NCBI GenBank assembly: GCA_947173895.1
Contig: CAMWGU010000003.1
Span: forward strand, 1 to 64,000
Source: an uncultured Bacteroides sp.
GTDB lineage: Bacteria; Bacteroidota; Bacteroidia; Bacteroidales; Bacteroidaceae
Reading direction: 5' to 3'
Length of the DNA stretch: 64,000 nt
Part shown: positions 1 through 9,385 of the stretch, in pieces
Position numbering within the stretch: position 1 is the stretch's first letter
How the letters are laid out: each line of letters starts with the position of its first letter
Made by a program: the position numbers and the translations under genes
Notes under the pieces: model-generated
What the model saw: only the letters and a program-made list of their open reading frames with translations
What the model was told of the DNA's origin: nothing
Database searches by the model: none

Positions 1-94
1 TCAAATTTCAAATTATAAGTTCATATTTTTAAGAATTGAGTTTTGACACACCCTCATTTTTTGCAGTTCATTTTCATAATAAAAGAAGAATTTG

Positions 95-102
95 TAAGTT
101 TG
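95..102 (+). promoter_or_regulatory. Candidate Bacteroidetes -7 box (TAAGTTTG) upstream of AraC regulator
   Basis: TAnnTTTG match 34 bp upstream of the ATG; no well-spaced -33. Confidence 0.4.
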
Positions 103-135
103 TATCCGGCATATAAACTTTCTAAGTAGAAAAAC

Positions 136-1008
136 ATGGATAATCATATTGAACAGTCTTCCCTTTGGAACTTATTGGAACACATTACAGAAAATCTTAA
201 AAGCAAACGTTTGGCAGATGTTTTTCGTTTCATTTCTTTTTATCCCGGAGAAACGTATGGTCCTCACAAGCATTTGCGTATTGAAATCAATTATGTAAAG
301 AGAGGGAATTGTATTCTTCATTTGGACAATGAGAGTGTGACTTTTCGCGAAGGGGAAATTATGATTATCACTTCGGATGTCAATCATTTGTTTGAAGCCG
401 GATCAGAAGGTACAACTTTAATGCAATTAGAATTCTTGCCGGAAATATTTTCGCATTTTAGTTGGAATACCGAAGTTATGGCAAATGGATCTACTCCCGC
501 TCCTGTTTTCTTATTTTCGGAAGAAAACAGATTGATTAAGATCATAAACAATGTACGTATCATGCGTGCCGTACAGCGTATTGTGAATGAATTAGAAGCT
601 AAAAGTCCTTATTATCAGTATTTGGTGGTTATGTATTATGCAGAATTACTGATTCTGATCTGTCGCTATATGGATGAGGCCTATCTTCCTATTTGTACGA
701 ATGAGTCATTGAAAAAAGCGATTGCATATATTCGATTGAATTATCATACCGATATTAATATTCATTGTGTAGCTAGATATGTAGGTATCAGTGAAAGATA
801 TCTCCGGATTTTATTCTCACAATACTTAAATCTTTCTCCGTTGGATTATCTGAATCAGATCCGGATTAATAAGGCGATCGAATTATTGCGTAATACGGAG
901 ATGTCTATCAAAGAAATCTGTTTTCAGTGTGGATTTCAATCTCCACAATATTTCTCTCGTATCTTTAAACAGCAGATGGGAATTTCTCCACGCGAGATAA
1001 CGAAATAA
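136..1008 (+). CDS. AraC family transcriptional regulator (cupin sensor + HTH)
   Basis: N-terminal cupin-like region (GETYGPHKHLRIEINYV) and C-terminal AraC HTH (NIHCVARYVGISERYLRILFSQYL...MSIKEICFQCGFQSPQYFSRIFKQQMGISPREITK). Confidence 0.93.
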   Translation: MDNHIEQSSLWNLLEHITENLKSKRLADVFRFISFYPGETYGPHKHLRIEINYVKRGNCILHLDNESVTFREGEIMIITSDVNHLFEAGSEGTTLMQLEFLPEIFSHFSWNTEVMANGSTPAPVFLFSEENRLIKIINNVRIMRAVQRIVNELEAKSPYYQYLVVMYYAELLILICRYMDEAYLPICTNESLKKAIAYIRLNYHTDINIHCVARYVGISERYLRILFSQYLNLSPLDYLNQIRINKAIELLRNTEMSIKEICFQCGFQSPQYFSRIFKQQMGISPREITK

Positions 1009-1121
1009 ATATTTTCAATAGGAAAAAGCGTAGTTCCGTTTTGTACATTTTTTCTGTTTATCTTAACCTCTTTACACAAGTAGTATCTTAAGAAGTGATC
1101 TTTTTTTAGGGGGAAGTAGGC

Positions 1122-1129
1122 TAACTTTG
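1122..1129 (+). promoter_or_regulatory. Bacteroidetes -7 box (TAACTTTG) for the RraA/dehydratase operon
   Basis: TAnnTTTG followed by C, ~50 bp upstream of ATG at 1178. Confidence 0.6.
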
Positions 1130-1177
1130 CAATTACTAAAACGAAGTAAAAAAATAACCCTTTAACAATGTTCTGAA

Positions 1178-1870
1178 ATGAAAGAATGGAAAGATGACAA
1201 AGCTTTGATAAAGCTGATAAAAGAGGAACTTTATACAGCTGTTGTCGGAGATATTATGGACAAAATGGGATATACCCATCAATTTTTGCCTCCTCAAATA
1301 CGCCCATTACGCAATGATATGTTGGTAGTAGGACGTGCGATGCCGGTACTTGAGGCTGATGTATACGATAATCTTGAAAGTCATGGTGCAAATCCGTTAT
1401 TGAAACGTTCGTTCGGGTTGATGCTTGAAGCTTTAGATGACTTGAAAGAAAATGAAGTATATATTTGCTCGGGTTCTTCGCCTAACTATGCTTTGTGGGG
1501 CGAATTGATGAGTGCACGTGCCATGCAATGCAAAGCGGCCGGTGCAGTAGTAAATGGTTATTCACGTGATACCAAGGGAATTTTGGCTTTAGATTTTCCA
1601 TGTTTCTCTTATGGTCCTTATGCACAAGATCAGGCACCACGAGGAAAAGTCATTGACTATCGTGTACCTATTGAAGTAGGAGGGGTTGTAGTCAATGATG
1701 GCGATATGTTGGTTGGCGATATTGACGGTGTGTGTGTAGTTCCTCAGAAAATAGAAGAGGAAGTGTTTACACGCGCACTTGAAAAAGCGCGTGGAGAGCG
1801 TATTGTATTAAGGAAAATACAAGAAGGAATGCGCGCAAGAGACGCATTTGATAAATTCGGTATTATGTAA
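1178..1870 (+). CDS. RraA family protein (HMG/CHA aldolase-like fold)
   Basis: Motifs TAVVGDIMDKMG, ELMSARAMQCKAAGAVVNGYSRDTKGI, DGDMLVGDIDGVCVVPQ typical of RraA/aldolase family. Confidence 0.88.
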   Translation: MKEWKDDKALIKLIKEELYTAVVGDIMDKMGYTHQFLPPQIRPLRNDMLVVGRAMPVLEADVYDNLESHGANPLLKRSFGLMLEALDDLKENEVYICSGSSPNYALWGELMSARAMQCKAAGAVVNGYSRDTKGILALDFPCFSYGPYAQDQAPRGKVIDYRVPIEVGGVVVNDGDMLVGDIDGVCVVPQKIEEEVFTRALEKARGERIVLRKIQEGMRARDAFDKFGIM

Positions 1871-1892
1871 TCTTAAATAAAAACGTAAAAAG

Positions 1893-3062
1893 ATGAAAAT
1901 AACAGATGTAAAAGTTTGGTTGGTACAAGGTGTCAAATACAATTGGACATTGTTGAAAATATATACAGACGAAGGTTATACTGGTGTGGGAGAAGCGACT
2001 AATTGGCCGGGAAGTCCGGTTGTATTTGAGGCTGTTAAGCACATTGGACAACGGATTATTGGATTGGATCCGATGAAAACAGATTTTATTTGGACCAAAC
2101 TCTATCGTGATTTGAATTGGATTGGTCCTTACGGTGCTAGTATGTGTGCTATCAGTGGAATAGATATGGCTCTGTTGGATTTGAAAGGAAAAGTATTAGG
2201 TGTTCCGTGCTATGAATTGTTGGGGGGGGGCTATCGTAAAGATATTCTTTTATATGCCAATTATTGGTTTACCAAGGGTGGGCACAATGAAGCTGACTAT
2301 GCTGCACAAGCACGTATTGTGAAGGAAGCAGGATTTACTGGATTAAAATTTGATCCGTTTGCCCATACTAATTATTTCTATGGAGAGGATCTTGCTTCTA
2401 ATCTGACATTGACTCCTTCACAGCAAGATCTTGCATTCAATGTATCTAAAGCGGTGCGTGAGGCTGTTGGTCCGGAATTGGATATTATGATTGAGACGCA
2501 TGCAATGTTGAATTATCGTGTTGCTGTAAAAATGGCAGAACGTTTGGCTCAGCTGGATATTGCGTGGTATGAAGAACCTGCTGGTCCGGAAAGTTCTCAG
2601 ACATTGCGTGCGATGCGTGATCGTATTCCGTCGGACGTGGCTATCTGTGTAGGCGAACGTCATTATACTCGTTTCGGAATCCGCTCGTTGCTAGAGAAAC
2701 ATGTTTGTGACATTATAATGCCTGACATTACTCGTTGTGGTGGTCCTTCTGAAATGAAACGAATGGCTACAATGGCTGAGGCTTACAATGTTTTGATAGC
2801 TCCGCACAATCCGAATGGTCCTTTGTCTACATTGGCTTCTTCACATGTGTGTGCTTCTATTCCTAATTTCTTCCGTCAGGAATTTATGTTTAATGATGTT
2901 CCTTGGAGAGATACGGTTATTGATCATCCTATATCTGAAATGGTATATGATGGTCATTTGCACTTGTCGGATCGTCCGGGACTTGGAGTCGATTTGATAG
3001 AAGAGGAGATGGAAAAACATCCGGGTATTACAACTAACGCTCCTGATAATTTTTATATTTGA
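1893..3062 (+). CDS. Mandelate racemase/enolase-superfamily sugar-acid dehydratase
   Basis: GEATNWPGSP, GIDMALLDLKGK, GLKFDPF, IMIETHA, WYEEP, CVGERHYTR, APHNPNGP motifs. Confidence 0.92.
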   Translation: MKITDVKVWLVQGVKYNWTLLKIYTDEGYTGVGEATNWPGSPVVFEAVKHIGQRIIGLDPMKTDFIWTKLYRDLNWIGPYGASMCAISGIDMALLDLKGKVLGVPCYELLGGGYRKDILLYANYWFTKGGHNEADYAAQARIVKEAGFTGLKFDPFAHTNYFYGEDLASNLTLTPSQQDLAFNVSKAVREAVGPELDIMIETHAMLNYRVAVKMAERLAQLDIAWYEEPAGPESSQTLRAMRDRIPSDVAICVGERHYTRFGIRSLLEKHVCDIIMPDITRCGGPSEMKRMATMAEAYNVLIAPHNPNGPLSTLASSHVCASIPNFFRQEFMFNDVPWRDTVIDHPISEMVYDGHLHLSDRPGLGVDLIEEEMEKHPGITTNAPDNFYI

Positions 3063-3067
3063 TACTT

Positions 3068-3862
3068 ATGGCGTTTACTATTGATTTAACAGGAAAAGTT
3101 GTTCTGATCACCGGAGTCTCTTCCGGTATAGGCTTCGGTACAGCACGCGAATTTGCCCGTGCTGGTGCCTGCGTGGCTGGGTGTTCACGTAAGGACCAAG
3201 ATGATGAAAGTGTATCTTCTTTTTTGCAGGTAGTAAAAGAATGTGGAAGCAATGCTTTGTATATACAAGCAGATGTTACTCATAAAGAAGATTTGGAAAA
3301 GATGGTGCAAAAAGTGATAGATACTTTTGGCAGATTGGATATTGTAGTGTCCAATGCGGGAATGAATGTTTTTGAAGGGGCAGAAGGGTGTACTGAAGAA
3401 CGTTGGGCGTACAATCTGGATTTAAACCTCGCTTCTCATTGGCGGTTGGCAAAACTTTGCAAACCTTATTTGCAGAAAAGTGGAGAGGGAGTTTTGTTGC
3501 TGATGACTTCCAATCATGCCTTTTGTTCTATACCAGGCTGTTTTCCCTATAATGTAACCAAAACTGCTATCACAGGGCTTGTGCGTAGCTTAACTATAGA
3601 ATGGGGACCTGAAATACGAACAGTGGGAGTAGCTCCTGGCTTTATTGATACAGCCGGTAATGATACTTGGTTCAATTCTTTTCCTGATGCTATGGCCGAA
3701 CGTCAACGTACTATCAACTTGCATCCGGTCAAGCGGATAGGTACAGTAGAAGAAGTAGGGGCTTTGTGTGTTTATCTAGCTTCTCCGATGGCATGTTTTA
3801 TCAGTGGAACTACTATATTGATGGATGGTGGTCGTTCCGCCTTGATGCAGGATTCTTATTAA
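3068..3862 (+). CDS. SDR family NAD(P)-dependent oxidoreductase
   Basis: TGVSSGIG Rossmann motif, NAG, YNVTK catalytic YxxxK, PGFIDT; ATG at 3068 preferred over the TTG in the ORF track. Confidence 0.92.
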   Translation: MAFTIDLTGKVVLITGVSSGIGFGTAREFARAGACVAGCSRKDQDDESVSSFLQVVKECGSNALYIQADVTHKEDLEKMVQKVIDTFGRLDIVVSNAGMNVFEGAEGCTEERWAYNLDLNLASHWRLAKLCKPYLQKSGEGVLLLMTSNHAFCSIPGCFPYNVTKTAITGLVRSLTIEWGPEIRTVGVAPGFIDTAGNDTWFNSFPDAMAERQRTINLHPVKRIGTVEEVGALCVYLASPMACFISGTTILMDGGRSALMQDSY

Positions 3863-3892
3863 ATTTCAATAGGTATATCAAATATAAATATC

Positions 3893-4783
3893 ATGACAAA
3901 CGCAAAATTATTATATCATTGTGACGATCGGACTGGTGAAGCTGCTACTTGGCTTCCCAGTTTGAATTGTCTGCTTTGGGTGGATATAGATAATGGAATA
4001 TTGCATCAATATGATGCAAGTCGTCGAACTGTTAAGAATCATACATTTCCAGAAATGATCACTTCCATTATTCCATGGAAAGGACATGATGAAGAGATAA
4101 TTTTGGCAATGAAAAACCGTTTCATAGTTTATCATTTAGAAAAAAGAACTTATCGAACGTTGGTAGAACTTACAACTTTACACCCACTATGGCGTACCAA
4201 TGATTGTAAAGCTTCTCCTGCCGGCCGTATTTGGTGTGGAGTCATGCATATGACCGAACATAATGGAAATGGCAGTTTATTTTGTGTGGACAATGATTTA
4301 TCTTTGGCACCGGTATTGCAACAACAAAGCATTCCAAACGGTATTGTTTGGAATCGGGAAGGTGACCGGATGTATTATGCCGATTCAGGGCGGGGATGCA
4401 TTGAGGAGTATGCATATGATCGTTTGACCGGGGCTGTTTATTTTTTGCGTACAGCTGTACAAGTTCCTTCGGAATATGGAGTTCCGGATGGAATGACGAT
4501 TGATGCAGAAGGGCTTTTATGGGTTGCTCATTGGGGAGGGTTCGGAGTCTACGTTTGGAATTCGGCAAACGGACAGTTGGTAAATAAAATAGAAGTTCCA
4601 GTACCTAATGTCGCTTCCTGTACTTTTGGTGGAAAGGAACATCCTCGATTGTTTATTACGACAGCTATTGACGGATTATCGGCAGAGGAGCAAAAGGCTT
4701 ATCCATTGAGTGGTAGCCTGTTTGTTGCTGATATACCGGATATTGTACCGGGAGAAAACCATTACCCTTTTATAACCGGCTAA
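3893..4783 (+). CDS. SMP-30/gluconolactonase/LRE family protein
   Basis: GEAATWLPSLNCLLWVDI, RIWCGVM, PNGIVWNREGDRMYYADS, VPDGMTIDAEGLLWVAHWGG motifs. Confidence 0.92.
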   Translation: MTNAKLLYHCDDRTGEAATWLPSLNCLLWVDIDNGILHQYDASRRTVKNHTFPEMITSIIPWKGHDEEIILAMKNRFIVYHLEKRTYRTLVELTTLHPLWRTNDCKASPAGRIWCGVMHMTEHNGNGSLFCVDNDLSLAPVLQQQSIPNGIVWNREGDRMYYADSGRGCIEEYAYDRLTGAVYFLRTAVQVPSEYGVPDGMTIDAEGLLWVAHWGGFGVYVWNSANGQLVNKIEVPVPNVASCTFGGKEHPRLFITTAIDGLSAEEQKAYPLSGSLFVADIPDIVPGENHYPFITG

Positions 4784-4796
4784 TTAGAATAAAAAC

Positions 4797-6356
4797 ATGA
4801 ATATATCTGTTATTGATCTAGTCCTTTTTATTGCATACTGTTTATTGATTCTGTTGGTAGGCCTTTGGGTTTCTCGAAAGCCTAAAGGAAAAGTTCAGGA
4901 TGTAAATGGTTATTTTTTGGCAGGAAGAGGTTTGGCATGGTGGGCCATTGGTGCTTCTATCATTGCTTCTAATATATCGGCGGAACAATTTGTCGGAATG
5001 TCTGGTTCGGGATACGCCATAGGGTTGGCTATGGCCACTTATGAATGGATTGCTGCATTGGGACTGTTGATTGTTGCCAAATATTTCATTCCGGTTTTTC
5101 TGGAAAAGAAAATATTTACTATGCCTCAATTTCTGGAAGAACGATTTGACCGTCGTGTTAAGACAGTCATGGCTTTTTTTTGGCTTGCTGTATTTGTGTT
5201 TATTAACTTGACTTCTATTTTGTATTTAGGCGCATTGACAATAGAGAAAATTATGGGAATACCTATGATTTTCGGTGTATTGGGGTTGGCTGTTTTTGCC
5301 GGAGTCTATTCTGTTTACGGAGGTTTGAAAGCCGTGGCGCTGACTGATGTCATTCAAGTGGTGTTTTTAATAGGAGGAGGATTAATAACAACTTATATTG
5401 CGCTTGATATATTGGGTAATGGAGATGGAGCTGTGGTTGGATTCGCTCGTCTTTGTACACAGGCGGAAGACAAATTTCATCTCATCTTGGATAAGTCTCA
5501 TCCAGGCTATATGGATTTGCCTGGTGTGTCGGTGATTGTAGGAGGGCTTTGGGTAGCTAATTTGTATTATTGGGGATGTAATCAATATATCATCCAACGT
5601 GCGCTGGCTGCTAAGTCAATTCGTGAGGCACAGAGCGGCATGTTGTTTGCAGGGCTTATCAAACTGTTGATTCCTCTTTTGGTAGTCATACCTGGAATCG
5701 CAGCTTTTGCATTGAATGCGCCTTTGGAAAAATCCGATGAAGCTTATCCGTGGTTGTTGGGACATTTGTTACCTTCTGGTGTGAAAGGAATTGCCTTTGC
5801 CGCACTTACGGCAGCTATTGTCAGTTCATTGGCTTCGATGATGAACAGTATCTCAACTATTTTCACAATGGATATTTATCGTTCTTACATTCGTCCTCAG
5901 GCGGGACAGACTGAATTGGTACGTATAGGGCGTTGGGCTAGTTCCATATCCTTGCTGATAGCTGTTTGTATTGCACCTATGCTGTCAGGATTGGATCAGG
6001 CTTTTCAATATATTCAAGAATTTACCGGTTTTGTCAGTCCTGGTGCTTTATCTATTTTCTTGGCCGGTTTTTTCTATCGGAGGGCGACTGCAAACGGAGC
6101 TCTTGTTGCCGCTTTAGGTTCGTTCGTCTTTTCTTTTTTGTTGAAAATACTTTGCCCGACTTTGCCGTGGATGGACAGAATGGGTATTGTATTTCTATTG
6201 TGTTGTGGTATCATCATGTTGTTGGGAAGTCACAAACGGTCTGATAATGGTTGTTGGGTCATCTCGTCTTCCCTTTTTGGTACGAGCAAATTATTTAATA
6301 TTCTTTCTTGCCTCATTATAGCTATTTTAATAGGATTTTATTGGCTGTGGTGGTAA
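4797..6356 (+). CDS. Sodium:solute symporter (SSS/SGLT family)
   Basis: Multi-TM protein with GYFLAGRGLAWWAIGASIIASNISAEQFVGMSGSGYAIGLA. Confidence 0.94.
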   Translation: MNISVIDLVLFIAYCLLILLVGLWVSRKPKGKVQDVNGYFLAGRGLAWWAIGASIIASNISAEQFVGMSGSGYAIGLAMATYEWIAALGLLIVAKYFIPVFLEKKIFTMPQFLEERFDRRVKTVMAFFWLAVFVFINLTSILYLGALTIEKIMGIPMIFGVLGLAVFAGVYSVYGGLKAVALTDVIQVVFLIGGGLITTYIALDILGNGDGAVVGFARLCTQAEDKFHLILDKSHPGYMDLPGVSVIVGGLWVANLYYWGCNQYIIQRALAAKSIREAQSGMLFAGLIKLLIPLLVVIPGIAAFALNAPLEKSDEAYPWLLGHLLPSGVKGIAFAALTAAIVSSLASMMNSISTIFTMDIYRSYIRPQAGQTELVRIGRWASSISLLIAVCIAPMLSGLDQAFQYIQEFTGFVSPGALSIFLAGFFYRRATANGALVAALGSFVFSFLLKILCPTLPWMDRMGIVFLLCCGIIMLLGSHKRSDNGCWVISSSLFGTSKLFNILSCLIIAILIGFYWLWW

Positions 6357-6377
6357 GAAGTTAATCGAATTATAATT

Positions 6378-9362
6378 ATGAAAGTAAAACATACATTATT
6401 TATATTGGGTACTAGCTTATTCTCTTTAGCTATGAGTACCCCTTCTTGGGCTGGGGGAGCCTCAGAACGTACTTATACTTTGCCTTCGCGATTGGAAGGA
6501 GTTAGTCAGCCTGTTCTTTCCTTAAACGGAAACTGGGATTTCAGATATTTGCCTTCCGGCCGATGGACTTCGATTCAAGTTCCCGGCGAGGCTGCCATGC
6601 AGGGCTTTGCCATCGAACATGACAAACCGTTTTTCTACAAGAAAACATTTATTGTACCTGCAGATTTTATAAACAAACGGGTAATCCTGAGGTTTGATGG
6701 TGTGTACAGCCATGCAAAACTGAGTGTCAATGGAAAATTGGTTCGCGAACATCATGGTGGTTTTACTCGTTGGGAGACTGATATAACCTCATTAGTACAT
6801 ATTGGGAAAAAGAATGAAATTCAGTTAGAGATAACAGATCGTCTGGATGATATTTCTTATGCTTCAGGATATGCGCATCATCCGGTAGGAGGAATTCTTC
6901 GTGATGTAACTTTGTTTGCAGTTCCCGAATCATATTTATATGATATGAATGTGGAAACTCATCTTGATTCATTGTATCAAAATGCCGAATTACGTTTTTC
7001 TTGCGAATATGCAGGAGAAAAGGAGGCGGAACTTAAGTTTCGGTTGGAGGATGCTCAAGGAAAAGAAGTACACTTGACTCGCAGCCATTATACGTTGAAA
7101 CAGGGAGCCAATATATACTCTTTGCCTGTAAAGAATCCATTAAAATGGGATGCCGAACATCCTAATTTATATACATTGGAGGTAATAGTTTGTCAGAATG
7201 ATAAAGAATCTTTCCGGTTCAGTCGCCATGTCGGTTTCCGGGAAGTGAAAATCGTAAAGGACCGTATGTTGGTGAACGGACAGCCTGTCAAACTACGTGG
7301 TGCCTGTCGGCACGATATTCATCCTACGTTAGGACGTACGACTACTGCTGAATTGGATAGCTTGGATGCTCTTTTATTCAAGCAATCCAATATGAATTTT
7401 GTCCGTACTTCCCATTATCCGCCTACTGAACGTTTTCTTGATTTCTGCGACCGCTACGGCATTTATGTAGAAAGTGAAACAGCGGTGTGTTTTGTCGATA
7501 CTTACCGCCAGAAAAACTATGCTCCGGGTAGAACACAAGATGACCCTTCTTATACAGACCGTTATTTAAGTCAGTGCCAGGAAATGGTGAAAGGCTTCCG
7601 TAGCCATCCGTCTATTCTTTTTTGGAGTATCGGCAATGAAAGCGTATATGGAAGTAACTTCCAACTTTGTTATGATTGGGTGAAAGCCACCGATACCACC
7701 CGTCCGGTAATCTTTAGCTATCCTGGTTCGGCAAAGGAAAAGAAGGCACAGATATTTGATATTCTGAGTATGCATTATCAGGATGTGTATGGTAATATAA
7801 ATCAATGGGGAATGTCAACTCATAATTTTCAGGGGCATGGCATCCCGGCACTTTATGATGAATGGGCGCATCCGGCATGTTATACTTATACTACTTTGCA
7901 AAACGATCCTAACATACGTGAATTTTGGGGCAAGTCTATCGATTTGATGTGGAAAGGTTTGTTTGATGCTCCAGGAGGGTTAGGGGGGGCCATTTGGGGA
8001 TATATAGATGAGACTTTTGCTTTGCCTAAACCCAAAATGGGAACTTCTTTTTGGAAGGAATTTGCCCATACGGCTAAACCTGCCGATTATCAAGGTGACT
8101 GCGTGGGGTATGGAGAATGGGGAATTGTAGATGTATGGCGCAGGAAGAAGCCGGAATTTTGGTCGACTAAGAAGGCTTATTCTCCTATACGGTTATCCGT
8201 AGAAAACAACCTTTCCTATATTCCGGGGCAGCGTTTGACAATGACTGTATATAATCGGTTTGATCATACGAATTTGAATGAGATTCAGGCCACTTATACT
8301 TATAAAGGTATAAGTAAGCCGATACTGTTGGACTCCCTTCTTCCTCATCAGAAAGGAATTCTTGCCATTCCGGCTGAACAATGGGAAGAAGGAGAATACC
8401 TTTTGATTGAATTTTTCACTTCCAAAGGTGAACTGATTGATGCTTACCGTTCTGTATTAGGAAAAGAAAAAATAAACTATCCTGCTGTACTTCCAGGGAA
8501 AACACTGACTGTGACAGAAACAGAAAGCAGGCTGACTGTTGTTGGCGAAGGGTTTGAAATTCCTTTTGACAAGGAGACTGGGTTGATTCTGAATGCTAAA
8601 GCTGGTGAGGATATTATGATAGAGAAAGGACCTTTCTTGAATCTGTATGTCAACTTAAACCATTTGACTGGTGCTGAAGTACGTAAGACGGCTGATCATT
8701 TTGCAACTTCAGATGCCGACTGGAAAAAGGATTCTTTCAGTTGGCAACAGAAAGGAAATGATGTGTACGCCTTTTTATCAGGAACTTATCAAAATGTCCA
8801 CGTAGACTTCTGTATAAAGATTACATCAGGTGGAGAACTTTCTATTGATTATCAAACGAATGGACTGCCTAATGGCTTCTTACGGGAAACAGGATTGTCT
8901 TTCTATCTTCCGAATACAATATATCAATTGGACTGGAAGCGGAAAGGATATTGGAATTATTATCCTGAAGGGGAGTTTGCAGGAAATGAAGGAACAGCTT
9001 TACTGTTTCAGTCCCAGCAAGCCGGATATGGCCAAAAACCGGTGCAACCATGGCAGGCTGATACCCATAACTATTATTATTGGGCCGATGCAGGAGCGAA
9101 TTGCAAGCTTCCGCTTACCCAGATGGCTAAAGGCATGAAAGAAAATATTTATTATTATTCACTTTCTACAGAAAAGAATCATCAGTTGGCTGTCATCTCC
9201 ATGGATAGTTCGGTAGCTTGCCGAATGAACAAGCGGGCCGATGAACAATTGCTGTTGTACGTCAATAATTGTTGGGATTATCCTGAAATAGCATGGGGAA
9301 ATTATTGTAAGACATTGGAAGCACTCCCTTGTTATGGCCAGATTAATCTGAGATTGAAATAA
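6378..9362 (+). CDS. Secreted glycoside hydrolase family 2 (paralog 1)
   Basis: Signal peptide; LSLNGNWDF; RHDIHPTLGR; acid/base WSIGNES; YDEWAHP; GGAIWGYIDETF. Confidence 0.93.
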   Translation: MKVKHTLFILGTSLFSLAMSTPSWAGGASERTYTLPSRLEGVSQPVLSLNGNWDFRYLPSGRWTSIQVPGEAAMQGFAIEHDKPFFYKKTFIVPADFINKRVILRFDGVYSHAKLSVNGKLVREHHGGFTRWETDITSLVHIGKKNEIQLEITDRLDDISYASGYAHHPVGGILRDVTLFAVPESYLYDMNVETHLDSLYQNAELRFSCEYAGEKEAELKFRLEDAQGKEVHLTRSHYTLKQGANIYSLPVKNPLKWDAEHPNLYTLEVIVCQNDKESFRFSRHVGFREVKIVKDRMLVNGQPVKLRGACRHDIHPTLGRTTTAELDSLDALLFKQSNMNFVRTSHYPPTERFLDFCDRYGIYVESETAVCFVDTYRQKNYAPGRTQDDPSYTDRYLSQCQEMVKGFRSHPSILFWSIGNESVYGSNFQLCYDWVKATDTTRPVIFSYPGSAKEKKAQIFDILSMHYQDVYGNINQWGMSTHNFQGHGIPALYDEWAHPACYTYTTLQNDPNIREFWGKSIDLMWKGLFDAPGGLGGAIWGYIDETFALPKPKMGTSFWKEFAHTAKPADYQGDCVGYGEWGIVDVWRRKKPEFWSTKKAYSPIRLSVENNLSYIPGQRLTMTVYNRFDHTNLNEIQATYTYKGISKPILLDSLLPHQKGILAIPAEQWEEGEYLLIEFFTSKGELIDAYRSVLGKEKINYPAVLPGKTLTVTETESRLTVVGEGFEIPFDKETGLILNAKAGEDIMIEKGPFLNLYVNLNHLTGAEVRKTADHFATSDADWKKDSFSWQQKGNDVYAFLSGTYQNVHVDFCIKITSGGELSIDYQTNGLPNGFLRETGLSFYLPNTIYQLDWKRKGYWNYYPEGEFAGNEGTALLFQSQQAGYGQKPVQPWQADTHNYYYWADAGANCKLPLTQMAKGMKENIYYYSLSTEKNHQLAVISMDSSVACRMNKRADEQLLLYVNNCWDYPEIAWGNYCKTLEALPCYGQINLRLK

Positions 9363-9385
9363 GAAATGCTAAAAAGATACATGCA

